Source: Bacilli bacterium (GTDB lineage Bacteria > Bacillota_I > Bacilli_A > RF39 > UBA660). From it: a stretch of DNA of 34,216 nt. Both the position numbers and the translations under genes were made by a program. The DNA is taken from assembly GCA_028699175.1 (NCBI GenBank), contig JAQVVC010000003.1, positions 1 to 34,216 of the forward strand, written 5' to 3'. Below, piece by piece: positions 16,892 through 25,151 of this stretch. A model generated the notes under the pieces. It saw only the letters and a program-made list of their open reading frames with translations, did not search any database and was not told the origin of the DNA. Every line of letters begins with the position of its first letter. The stretch's first letter is position 1.

Positions 16892-17491
16892 CTAACTTAT
16901 AATTTCTATTTCTAATTCATAGGTTATCGAATTATCTAAAATAATTATTTTATTAATAGCATCATTTGTAGTAAAGACTGAGTAAGCTTTTTTATCAATA
17001 GTATAACTATATATTTTTTGATTTTCATTTTGTTTCATTATCGATGCATTTTCATTGATAATATTTACTATATTAGACGGAAATATATATATTAAATTGA
17101 TATCACTCAATATGGATTCATCTATTTTTTCAGTATTTTTTTCAATTAGATAAATATTTTCTTGATCAATTTTTATTTTTTTTATAGTATCATCTTGTTC
17201 TAAAGTACCATTAAATATCTTGTTTATTATTGTTCCTTCTATGTAATATTCATTATTAGAAATAATATGATATTTTATTTTTAAATTATTATTTATTAAA
17301 TTATTTTTCATTTCATTATAAGAAAAATTTTTGTTTATATTTTTATCTTGATGATTTTCAACATCATTTCTTCCTGAAACAGCTATAATAAAGAAAATAA
17401 TAAAAAATAAAGTATATCCTCCTAACTTCATTAAGCTTTTATATACAGGATGATTCCATAATTCTTTAATAGTTGTAAAGTTTTTTTTCAT
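16892..17491 (-). CDS. Unknown single-pass membrane protein in the fmt operon
   Basis: I do not recognise a family. The 199 residues have a 20-residue cytoplasmic N-terminus, one hydrophobic helix (YTLFFIIFFIIAVSG, about residues 26-42) and an Asn/Ile-rich domain of about 155 residues outside the membrane. No cysteine follows the helix, so it is not a lipoprotein. The ATG shares a base with the fmt stop (TAATG), and the ribosome site GGAAGTGAT is in the fmt end. This coupling suggests co-expression, but says little about its role. Confidence 0.78.
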   Translation of the reverse strand: MKKNFTTIKELWNHPVYKSLMKLGGYTLFFIIFFIIAVSGRNDVENHQDKNINKNFSYNEMKNNLINNNLKIKYHIISNNEYYIEGTIINKIFNGTLEQDDTIKKIKIDQENIYLIEKNTEKIDESILSDINLIYIFPSNIVNIINENASIMKQNENQKIYSYTIDKKAYSVFTTNDAINKIIILDNSITYELEIEIIS

Positions 17492-18420
17492 TAGATCACT
17501 TCCTTGTTTATAAAATTGTTTTTATTATAGCCATTAAAGAAATCTCTTACTGTCATAATATTCTTACCCTTGGGTTTAATCTTGGTGATCCTTATACCTT
17601 TATCACTTGCCATAATAGTAAAACTATCTTTATCAACATTAGTTATCGTTCCAATTTTACCTTTACTTTCAACAATATTACATTCAACTACTTTATAATC
17701 AATATTATCAATAATAAAATATGCAAGGGGCTCAGGCGATAATGCTCTTACTAAATCAAATACTTGTTTAGCCGTTTTATTAAAATCAATTCTTTCATGT
17801 TCTCTTTTAATAATCGGAGCATAAGTTACTTCATTAAGATTTTGTTTTTCTCGATTATTTTTATGATTTATTATTAAAGGCAATTCTTTAATTATCATTT
17901 CTTTTCCTAATAAAGAAAGTTTATTTGATAAAGTTTCTAAATTATCAGTTTCTTCAATTCTTATCGATTGTTTAGATATTATATCCCCACTATCCATACC
18001 TTCATCCATATACATAATGGTAATACCAGTTTCTTTTTCGTCATTTAATATTGCATGATGAATTGGAGCTCCACCTCTATATTTAGGTAATAATGAAGCA
18101 TGAATATTAATACACCCTAGATGAGGAAGTTCAATTAATTCTTTAGGTATTATCTGGCCATAAGCACAAGTAATAATAATATCAGGCTGTTTATCAATAA
18201 TTTCTTGATAACTTTCTTTAATATTTAATGGACTATAAACAGGAATATTTGCTTCTAAAGCCACTTCTTTTACTGGACAAGGAGTTAATATTTTTTTTCT
18301 TCCTACATAAGCATCAGGGCTAGTCACTACCAAAATTACATTCGTATTTTCAATTAATGATTTTAAAATTGGAACACTAAATAATGGTGTCCCCATAAAT
18401 ATTACTTTAAGTTTTTTCAT
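17491..18420 (-). CDS. fmt: Methionyl-tRNA formyltransferase
   Basis: Formylates the initiator Met-tRNA using 10-formyl-tetrahydrofolate. The 309 residues contain the N-terminal Rossmann-like fold with MGTPLFSVPIL and the hallmark HASLLPKYRGGAPIHHAIL (catalytic Asn/His region near residue 107), DSGDI, and a C-terminal OB-fold domain after residue 205. Length is typical. It is the first gene of a four-gene run. The ATG follows AGGTGATACT, with TATACT a little further upstream as a possible -10. Confidence 0.96.
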   Translation of the reverse strand: MKKLKVIFMGTPLFSVPILKSLIENTNVILVVTSPDAYVGRKKILTPCPVKEVALEANIPVYSPLNIKESYQEIIDKQPDIIITCAYGQIIPKELIELPHLGCINIHASLLPKYRGGAPIHHAILNDEKETGITIMYMDEGMDSGDIISKQSIRIEETDNLETLSNKLSLLGKEMIIKELPLIINHKNNREKQNLNEVTYAPIIKREHERIDFNKTAKQVFDLVRALSPEPLAYFIIDNIDYKVVECNIVESKGKIGTITNVDKDSFTIMASDKGIRITKIKPKGKNIMTVRDFFNGYNKNNFINKEVI

Positions 18421-18454
18421 AGTATCACCTACTTAAAAGTATACAACAATTAAA

Positions 18455-18486
18455 GAAAAAAACCTATATTATTTTTTATAGGTTTT
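18455..18486 (-). terminator. Terminator after nrnA
   Basis: On the minus strand AACCTATA and TATAGGTT pair around an 8-nt loop and are followed by TTTTTTC. The nrnA stop codon lies at the inner edge of the 5' arm. Confidence 0.78.
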
Positions 18487-19441
18487 CTTTATATTCTTTA
18501 CATGCATCATCTAATGCTTTAAATAAAAGATCTATATCAGCAATATTTTTAATTCTAGCACCTGATGCATATTTATGGCCTCCACCATTATATTTCATCG
18601 CTATTTCATTTATAATAGGTCCTCTACTTCTAATATTTACTTTATGTAATTCTTGTCTTTGATCATATGAAACAAATGCCCAAGCATATAATTCTTTTAT
18701 ATAATTAAAATTATTAACCATATTAGAAGCTGAAGATGAATCTACTTTATATTCTTTAATAACATCATCAGTTAATTTTATATAACCAAAACCGTTTTCG
18801 GTAATGCTCATATTTAATGTTATATATGATTGAAATTTAACTTCATCTAATGGTCTTTCATATAATTTATTATATAATTTCATTAAATCTAAATTATAGT
18901 TTTTAATTAATTTACTTACTAACTCTAAAGATTTATAAGTTGTAGTTGGTACTAAAAATCGATCGCTATCTGCGATTACCCCAAGAAATAAATTAGAAGC
19001 TATTTCTTTATTCATTTTTAAGTTTGTATTTTCGATTAATTCAATAATCATTTCACAAGTGGAACTAGCATCTTCTCTAACATATTCTATTTCGCTAAAT
19101 TGTTCTTCTACAGGATGATGATCGATTTTAATAACTTTTTTATAATTTTCAAATTTTATCCCATCTAATCTTGATATATTAGGTAAATCTAACACTATTA
19201 ATAATGGGTCTTCAAGTAAACTTTCATCGATTTTATCTAAAATACCAAAATACTTAAATCTTGATACAGGAGTTCCTACTGCATATACTTTCTTTTTAGG
19301 AAAAGTTAATTTAATAGAATCTCTTAAAGCAATTTGACTTCCAACAGCATCAGGATCTGGTCCGATATGACGAGCTATAACTATCGTATCATGTTGTTTT
19401 ATTTCTTTATATATTTTTTTGAATATTTCTTTAGCTCCGAT
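18476..19441 (-). CDS. nrnA: DHH-family phosphoesterase NrnA (nanoRNase/pAp phosphatase), AUC start
   Basis: Degrades 2-5-mer RNAs and hydrolyses 3'-phosphoadenosine 5'-phosphate. The ORF track begins at an internal GTG (19195), but the frame is open for 82 more codons upstream and encodes the expected N-terminus: ARHIGPDPDAVGSQ (metal ligands His25, Asp29, Asp31), then VLDLPN, KIDHHPVEE and, near the end, the DHHA1 substrate motif YNGGGHKYASGA. Full length is 321 residues, against 313 for the Bacillus enzyme as I recall it. No ATG, GTG or TTG lies between the in-frame TAA and the conserved region. The first codon after TAA is ATC, 10 bases after a perfect AAGGAGG, so AUC initiation is most likely, unless a base error changed ATG. 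It lies 19 bases after ackA. Confidence 0.88.
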   Translation of the reverse strand: MGAKEIFKKIYKEIKQHDTIVIARHIGPDPDAVGSQIALRDSIKLTFPKKKVYAVGTPVSRFKYFGILDKIDESLLEDPLLIVLDLPNISRLDGIKFENYKKVIKIDHHPVEEQFSEIEYVREDASSTCEMIIELIENTNLKMNKEIASNLFLGVIADSDRFLVPTTTYKSLELVSKLIKNYNLDLMKLYNKLYERPLDEVKFQSYITLNMSITENGFGYIKLTDDVIKEYKVDSSSASNMVNNFNYIKELYAWAFVSYDQRQELHKVNIRSRGPIINEIAMKYNGGGHKYASGARIKNIADIDLLFKALDDACKEYKENL

Positions 19442-19460
19442 TTAAATCAGTCCTCCTTCT

Positions 19461-20639
19461 TTATTTTATTAATGTATAAGTATCTAATGCAATCATTAAT
19501 TCTTCATTAGTAGGTATTACATATACTGGTACCTTAGAATCATCTGCCGATATTAATTTTTCTTCTCCCCGAATATTATTTCTATTTTCATCTATTTTTA
19601 TGCCTAAAACAGCTAATTTATCAATTATTTGTTTTCGAACCGCAATTCCATTTTCGCCAAGACCAGCTGTAAATATAATAGCATCTGCTCCTTCTAATTC
19701 GACATAGTATTTAGCAATATATTCAACCACTCTATTTACATAAATATTTTGAGCTAAAAGACATCTTTCATCGCCTTTTTCAATCCCCGCTTCAACATCT
19801 CTTGAATCTGATGATACTCCACTTACACCTAATAAACCGCTTTCTTTATTTAAAATATCGTCGATCATTTCTGCGCTAATACCTGTTTGCTTCATAATAT
19901 AAGTAATTATTGTTGCATCAATATCACCAGAACGTGTACCCATCATTAAGCCAGCATTAGGAGTAAATCCCATCGAGGTATTAATACACTGTCCATTTTT
20001 AACCGCTGAAATACTAGCTCCATTGCCAATATGACAAGTAATTAATTTTAAATCATTTCTTTTCATTATTTCACTAGCTCTTAAAGTTATATATTTGTGA
20101 CTAGTTCCATGAAAACCATATCTTCTAATATTATATTTAGTATACCATTCATAAGGTACGGGATAAATATAATTTTCTTTTTCAATAGTTTGATGAAATG
20201 CAGTATCAAATACCAATGTCTGAGTAGCATTCATAAATACTTCCATCGCAGCTTTTATTGCTACTATAATCGGAGGATTATGAAGCGGTGCTAAGCATGA
20301 TAAATCTTCTACTATTTTAATATTATCTTTAGTAGCAATAACCGTTTTATTAAAATAAGGTCCACCTTGAACCGTTCTATGTCCTATACCTTCTACTTCA
20401 TTTAAGTTTTTAATAATTTTATTATTAATTAATTCTTTAATTAATATTTCAAAAGCATCTTTATGATTTTTAAGATCAACCTCAGTTTTAAATTTTTCAC
20501 CTTTTAATTTGATCGTATAAAAAGAATTTTTTAAACCTATTCTTTCAAATACTCCACTGATTAATTCTTTTTCTTCTGGCATCTCAAATAAAGTAAATTT
20601 TAAAGATGATGATCCAGCATTTACACTTAATATTTTCAT
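19461..20639 (-). CDS. ackA: Acetate kinase
   Basis: Converts acetyl phosphate and ADP to acetate and ATP, the energy-yielding end of fermentation. The start was set at the internal ATG that gives MKILSVNAGSSSLKF, the family N-terminus, with GGGTGA just upstream; the track starts four codons earlier inside that site. 392 residues include HRTVQGG, DTAFHQT, RRYGFHGTSHKY (catalytic region), CHIGNGASISAVKNG and GLMMGTRSGDIDATI, all intact. Its usual partner phosphotransacetylase is not in this window. nrnA follows closely and is probably co-transcribed. Confidence 0.96.
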   Translation of the reverse strand: MKILSVNAGSSSLKFTLFEMPEEKELISGVFERIGLKNSFYTIKLKGEKFKTEVDLKNHKDAFEILIKELINNKIIKNLNEVEGIGHRTVQGGPYFNKTVIATKDNIKIVEDLSCLAPLHNPPIIVAIKAAMEVFMNATQTLVFDTAFHQTIEKENYIYPVPYEWYTKYNIRRYGFHGTSHKYITLRASEIMKRNDLKLITCHIGNGASISAVKNGQCINTSMGFTPNAGLMMGTRSGDIDATIITYIMKQTGISAEMIDDILNKESGLLGVSGVSSDSRDVEAGIEKGDERCLLAQNIYVNRVVEYIAKYYVELEGADAIIFTAGLGENGIAVRKQIIDKLAVLGIKIDENRNNIRGEEKLISADDSKVPVYVIPTNEELMIALDTYTLIK

Positions 20640-20655
20640 TTCTTCACCCATAGTA

Positions 20656-20661
20656 ATTATA
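20656..20661 (-). promoter_or_regulatory. Possible ackA promoter -10 box
   Basis: TATAAT on the minus strand, 16 bases before the ackA ATG and just past the terminator of the small upstream gene. I see no clear -35. Confidence 0.45.
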
Positions 20662-20663
20662 CA

Positions 20664-20687
20664 TAAAAAAAGATAGTTTTACTATCC
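20664..20687. terminator. Terminator between the 54-residue gene and ackA
   Basis: GATAGT and ACTATC pair around TTT, followed by seven T on the minus strand; the plus strand also has a T-rich flank. It separates the thiI transcript from ackA. Confidence 0.78.
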
Positions 20688-20690
20688 TTT

Positions 20691-20855
20691 TTACTTTTTT
20701 TCTTTAAACTTGATACAATTTTTGGGTTTATGGGCCTCTTTGAAGACATCAATTTTGTCTTTATGATTTAAATTAACTCCATATTCGTTTAAATATTCAT
20801 GTAAAGATCTTTTTTGATTATTTAATGGATTATGATTATAACCTTTTAATATCAT
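20691..20855 (-). CDS. Small basic unknown protein (54 residues) after thiI
   Basis: This gene is missing from the ORF track. It begins with ATG after AAGGTGAT and ends at TAA just before a terminator, 33 bases downstream of thiI. The product is polar and lysine-rich, with no membrane segment, and holds the stretches MILKGYNHNPLNNQKRSLHE and IDVFKEAHKPKNC. The single Cys could bind a partner but nothing indicates a metal site. Codon use matches its neighbours. I do not recognise a family. The complete signals (ribosome site, stop, terminator) make it likely to be real. Confidence 0.7.
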   Translation of the reverse strand: MILKGYNHNPLNNQKRSLHEYLNEYGVNLNHKDKIDVFKEAHKPKNCIKFKEKK

Positions 20856-20888
20856 AAGTATCACCTTATTTATATTATGGTTTAAATT

Positions 20889-22070
20889 TTATAAAATATT
20901 ATCAAATTTCTTATTTTCTTTTAATATTTTTATTACTTCAATATTTTTTAAAGCTTCATTAATTAGTTCTTCATAAGGAATTAATTTTTCATATTCTTCA
21001 GCTAAGGAAGATATTGGATTAATAACCGGATGATCAGGCACAAATATTGTACAACAATCTTCATAAGGTAAAATTGATATATCATAAGTATTAATATTTT
21101 TAGCTACATTGATAATTTCAATTTTATCAAAACAAGCTAAAGGTCTTAAAACCGGTATTTTAACTACTTCATTAATAACTCTCATGCTAGTTAAAGTTTG
21201 ACTAGCTACTTGCCCTACTGATTCACCATTTATTAATACTTTAGCGTTTATTTTATAACTTAATCTTTCGCTAATTCGATACATTATTCTTCTCATTATC
21301 GTTATCATATATTCATGAGGACAATTTTTATAAATAGCCTCTTGAATTTTAGTGAAATTAACAATATGAACTTTCACATAGCCACCATATTTAGATAATT
21401 CTCTTGCAAGTGATAATACTTTATTTTTAGCATTTAAACTCGTATGCGGAGGACTTTCAAAATATATTGCTTCTATTCTTATACCCCTTTTTAAGGCATA
21501 ATAACCAGCAACTGGCGAATCAATTCCCCCACTTAACATTAATAATCCTTTCCCTAAAGTACCTACTGGGTATCCTCCAATACCTTTTACTTTTTCAAAA
21601 TAAAAATAACTTTTATTAAATCTTATTTCAACATTAATATTAAGATCAGGATTATGTACATCAACTTTTTTATTTTTAAATTTATTTAAAATTAGTGATC
21701 CTAATTTTTTATTTATATCCATGCTATTAAGGGGATAATTTTTATCACTTCTTTTCGTATTTACTTTAAAAGTATTAAACTCTTTACTTTTAAGTAATTC
21801 TAATAAATTATTACTAATTAATTCTATATTATTATTATCTAATTCATAAGCAATATTAATTTCATGAATTCCAAAAGTATTAGTAAGAACTTCTACTACC
21901 TCTTCATAATTTTCAGTAGAAATAAACATTCTACCTTTATCAAAAATTATTTCATGATTAATATTTATTAAAGCATTTTTTATATTATCTTTTAAAGTAT
22001 TAATAAAAAAAGAAATATTATCTTTTTTAGTAGTTAATTCTCCATATTTAATAATTATTATTTTTTTCAT
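20889..22070 (-). CDS. thiI: tRNA 4-thiouridine sulfurtransferase ThiI
   Basis: Adenylates U8 of tRNA and replaces its oxygen with sulfur received as persulfide; in some bacteria it also feeds thiazole synthesis. An N-terminal ferredoxin-like and THUMP domain (residues 1-165) leads to the PP-loop SGGIDSPVAGY (180-190). PYEDCCTIFVPDHP near residue 340 holds the conserved cysteine. There is no C-terminal rhodanese domain; 393 residues is the Firmicutes short form. It follows the cysteine desulfurase gene by 9 bases, the same pairing as NifZ-ThiI in Bacillus subtilis, so the neighbour is the likely sulfur donor. Confidence 0.95.
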   Translation of the reverse strand: MKKIIIIKYGELTTKKDNISFFINTLKDNIKNALININHEIIFDKGRMFISTENYEEVVEVLTNTFGIHEINIAYELDNNNIELISNNLLELLKSKEFNTFKVNTKRSDKNYPLNSMDINKKLGSLILNKFKNKKVDVHNPDLNINVEIRFNKSYFYFEKVKGIGGYPVGTLGKGLLMLSGGIDSPVAGYYALKRGIRIEAIYFESPPHTSLNAKNKVLSLARELSKYGGYVKVHIVNFTKIQEAIYKNCPHEYMITIMRRIMYRISERLSYKINAKVLINGESVGQVASQTLTSMRVINEVVKIPVLRPLACFDKIEIINVAKNINTYDISILPYEDCCTIFVPDHPVINPISSLAEEYEKLIPYEELINEALKNIEVIKILKENKKFDNIL

Positions 22071-22079
22071 TTAATCACC

Positions 22080-23201
22080 TTAATTTAGCTTATTTAGTTT
22101 ATCATAAATACCATCAAAAGCATTTAAAAATACACTAATTTCTTCATTACTAGTTAAATGAGATAAACTAATTCTTAAGGTTGTTAAAGCTCTTGTTTTG
22201 TCTTTATAAATGTTTAATACTGCAGCACTTATTTTCCCACTTGAACAAGCAGTATTAGAGCTAACATATATTTGATGTTTCTCTAAAGCATGAATAAAAG
22301 TTTCCGGTTTAATATCCATCAAACTAATATTTAAAATATGAGGAATAGAATATTTGGTTTTATTAATTAATATTTTAGGATATTTTTTTAAACTTAAACT
22401 TATCTTTTCATTTAATTTTGCTATTTTAGCTTCTTTTTTACTTAAATCACTTGTAGCAATTCTTAGAGCTTTAGATAAAGTTACGATAAGAGGTAATGGT
22501 GGAGTTCCAGGTCTTAAATTATCACTAGAACCATACATAATCGGTTTTATATTAACACTATTTTTTTTATATAAAACTCCTACTCCTTTAGCCCCATATA
22601 TTTTATGAGCGCTAAAAGAAGCTAAATCAACATCATTTAAAATAACCGGAACTTTCCCTATAGCTTGAGTCATATCACTATGAAAAATAATATTAGGATT
22701 TTCTTTATTAATAATCTGTTTAATAGTTTTAAGTGGTTGTCTGATACCTAATTCACTATTAACAGCACATATACTTACTAATATAGTATCTTTAGTAATT
22801 AGTTTCTTTAAATCCTCAAAATCAATAACTCCATCAGAGTCATTATTTACATAATCAATTATAAAATCATTCTTTTCTAAATATTTACATATTCCATATA
22901 TAGACTCATGTTCTAATTTTGATACTATTATCCTGCTACCCTTTTTACCACAAGAAAGAGCTGTTCCTATTAAAGCCATATTATTTGACTCAGTAGCACC
23001 ACTTGTTATTATTAATTCTTTATTATTAATTTTAAAAATATCACATATTTGTTTTAATGCCTCATTAAGTAATTCTTTAGACTTTGTTCCTAAACTATGT
23101 AAACTATTTGGATTTCCAAAATAGTCTTTAGTTACTTTATTATAACTATCCAATATTTCTGGAAGTACTGGAGTAGTAGCTGAATAATCTAAATAAACCA
23201 T
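22080..23201 (-). CDS. nifZ: Cysteine desulfurase (NifS/NifZ-like)
   Basis: PLP enzyme that takes sulfur from cysteine to form an enzyme persulfide, here probably for tRNA thiolation by the adjacent ThiI. I set the start at the ATG giving MVYLDYSATTPVLPEI, preceded by AGGTGAT; the track starts three codons earlier at a GTG within that site. 373 residues with ATESNN, the PLP lysine in SAHKIYGAKGVGVLY, and the catalytic cysteine in SSNTACSSGK. The ezrA-nifZ-thiI order matches Bacillus. The symbol follows that synteny; it could also supply iron-sulfur cluster assembly. Confidence 0.93.
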   Translation of the reverse strand: MVYLDYSATTPVLPEILDSYNKVTKDYFGNPNSLHSLGTKSKELLNEALKQICDIFKINNKELIITSGATESNNMALIGTALSCGKKGSRIIVSKLEHESIYGICKYLEKNDFIIDYVNNDSDGVIDFEDLKKLITKDTILVSICAVNSELGIRQPLKTIKQIINKENPNIIFHSDMTQAIGKVPVILNDVDLASFSAHKIYGAKGVGVLYKKNSVNIKPIMYGSSDNLRPGTPPLPLIVTLSKALRIATSDLSKKEAKIAKLNEKISLSLKKYPKILINKTKYSIPHILNISLMDIKPETFIHALEKHQIYVSSNTACSSGKISAAVLNIYKDKTRALTTLRISLSHLTSNEEISVFLNAFDGIYDKLNKLN

Positions 23202-23245
23202 GCTTATCACCTAGAATTCATTATAAACTATTGAAAGTAAAAAGG

Positions 23246-23269
23246 CAAAAAAAATCACTTATAGTGAAT
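23246..23269 (-). terminator. Terminator after ezrA
   Basis: TCACT and AGTGA form a 5-bp stem with a 3-nt loop followed by eight T on the minus strand, 4 bases past the ezrA stop. Confidence 0.68.
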
Positions 23270-23271
23270 TT

Positions 23272-24990
23272 TTATTTTTGAAAAGCTTCAATCATTTTTT
23301 TATGAATGTCAGCATCAACTAAAGAAATCGAATTAATCGCCTGTTCTAAAGATTCTTTATAATTACCAGCAAAAAACTTCTTTTCCGCTTTTTTTAATCC
23401 TTGATTTAAAACTGTATTAAGTGGTTTAAATCTATTACCATATATAATTGTATTTTCAGCAAGTTTTGCTGTTTTTATTGTTTCATTAGTGGTTTTATAT
23501 AATTTTAAAGATAAGTCTCTTGCTGTATCTACTCTCGTATTTAATATTCTTATTGAAATTGGTTTTTTATTTAATTCAATTAACATTTCGTTTATTGCCT
23601 CATTAGCTTCATTTAAATGGGTATAATAATTTTCAGGTATGATAGGTAGTTTATAACTTAAGATTTGTTCTTTTGATTTTTTAAGGATGCTTTCTATTTC
23701 ATCAAATTGCTCATGAGCTCGTAATTCATCTTCTTTTAGCCCACTTAAATTTTTTAATGTTAATTCTAATTTATCTTCATTTTTAGATAATTTTAAATTA
23801 AGATGTTCTAATTCTTTATTTAATCTTGAAAATGCAAAAGATTTATTACGATAGTTTTCAAGGGTTACCTCATAATCATTTTGAATAGCTTTGATATTAA
23901 TATTTAATTCATCAATTATTTTTACTTCTTCATTAGTTAAATCATAACTATATTTTATATCCTCAATTTTAGATGATAATTTAGTTATTATATTTAACAT
24001 CTTTTTGGTTTTTATAGCAACTTTACGCATATTTTCTTCAAAAGCCTTTTTACTCATTTTTTCGTTATCAAAATCATAATACAATGATTCAAAATACGAT
24101 AAAATTGTTTTAAGTTCAAATATGGAATCAGTTAAATTTAATACATTTAATCTATCAAATATATCTGCTACTTTTTTTTCTGATTCAGTAATATTATAAT
24201 CAATATTTAAATAATCTAAATTATAGTTTTCTTTTAACATTTTATTATATATATTCCTTATATCATTAATCTTTATAGGAATTAATTTTTTACCCATCAT
24301 GATAATAGTTGGAGCTTCTTCAATTACAATTATTAAGTTTCCAATTATATCATCTAAGGCTTTTACTATCTTTCCAACTTCACTATAAGCATTACTTTCC
24401 ATTGCCTCTTCAAAAGCAGCAAATAATTTATCTATATTTTCAAATTGCAATTCTAAAGGTATCTTAACAAAATCATATTCTTCAGAATTTTTATTATATT
24501 TTAAAAATATTTCTCGATAATCAGCTTTTAATTTAGTTACTATTTCTCTATTTTTACTTTCACTTAAAGATATTTCTTTTATTTCACTAAGAAGAAAATC
24601 ACTTTTTGTTTTTACATAGTATATTTCTATTTCTAATTCAGCTATCGCTTTATTTACTGTTTTAAATTTTCCTTTTACGCATAAATCTTCTAATTCTAAT
24701 AATTTATCATTTAAATTAGGCATATCTTGTTCTTTTATAATTTCATATCTATTTTGCCATAACTTATATTTTTTTTCTAATTCTTTATTATTAATTAAAG
24801 CGCCTACTTTATTAAGTTCATTAAGAATAGCACCCGAAAGAATTAAATTTTTTTCTTTTTCAAGTTGCATTAATATTTCATTATATTTTTTCTTAGTTCT
24901 TTTTTTTAATATTATTAATGTTATTAATATTAATATTGCTACTACGCCAGCATATATATAACCTAGGATTTCATAGATATTATCTATCAT
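23272..24990 (-). CDS. ezrA: Septation ring formation regulator EzrA
   Basis: Spectrin-like membrane protein that restrains and positions FtsZ rings and links them to cell-wall synthesis. It has one N-terminal membrane helix (IYAGVVAILILITLIIL, about residues 10-30) followed by about 540 residues of helical coiled coil rich in Leu, Lys and Glu, matching EzrA in length (572) and topology. The second ATG is preferred because AGGAG is 8 bases before it and only 2 before the first. The downstream cysteine desulfurase and thiI genes match the Bacillus locus. Sequence identity is low, as usual for coiled coils, so the call rests on topology, length and synteny. Confidence 0.88.
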   Translation of the reverse strand: MIDNIYEILGYIYAGVVAILILITLIILKKRTKKKYNEILMQLEKEKNLILSGAILNELNKVGALINNKELEKKYKLWQNRYEIIKEQDMPNLNDKLLELEDLCVKGKFKTVNKAIAELEIEIYYVKTKSDFLLSEIKEISLSESKNREIVTKLKADYREIFLKYNKNSEEYDFVKIPLELQFENIDKLFAAFEEAMESNAYSEVGKIVKALDDIIGNLIIVIEEAPTIIMMGKKLIPIKINDIRNIYNKMLKENYNLDYLNIDYNITESEKKVADIFDRLNVLNLTDSIFELKTILSYFESLYYDFDNEKMSKKAFEENMRKVAIKTKKMLNIITKLSSKIEDIKYSYDLTNEEVKIIDELNINIKAIQNDYEVTLENYRNKSFAFSRLNKELEHLNLKLSKNEDKLELTLKNLSGLKEDELRAHEQFDEIESILKKSKEQILSYKLPIIPENYYTHLNEANEAINEMLIELNKKPISIRILNTRVDTARDLSLKLYKTTNETIKTAKLAENTIIYGNRFKPLNTVLNQGLKKAEKKFFAGNYKESLEQAINSISLVDADIHKKMIEAFQK

Positions 24991-25151
24991 AAGCATTTCT
25001 CCTCTATATTAAATATTATCATATTTTAAACAATATTAATAGTTATCTAATTAAAATTTTTTATAAAAAAAATATCATATTTTTAATTATATTTCTTCAT
25101 ATATATTAAAAATTCTTCTTTTAGTTATTAGATAAATTAATAGCATTTTGT

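Noticed and set aside
18476-19195. NrnA as a truncated pseudogene, as the ORF track suggests
   Set aside because: The missing N-terminal third is present in frame; only the start codon is non-canonical.
20097-22608. Plus-strand ORFs opposite ackA and nifZ
   Set aside because: Shadows of strongly conserved genes.
25000-25151. Small ORF of about 19 codons between ezrA and the flavoprotein gene
   Set aside because: No ribosome site, too short, and composition is as expected for AT-rich spacer DNA.
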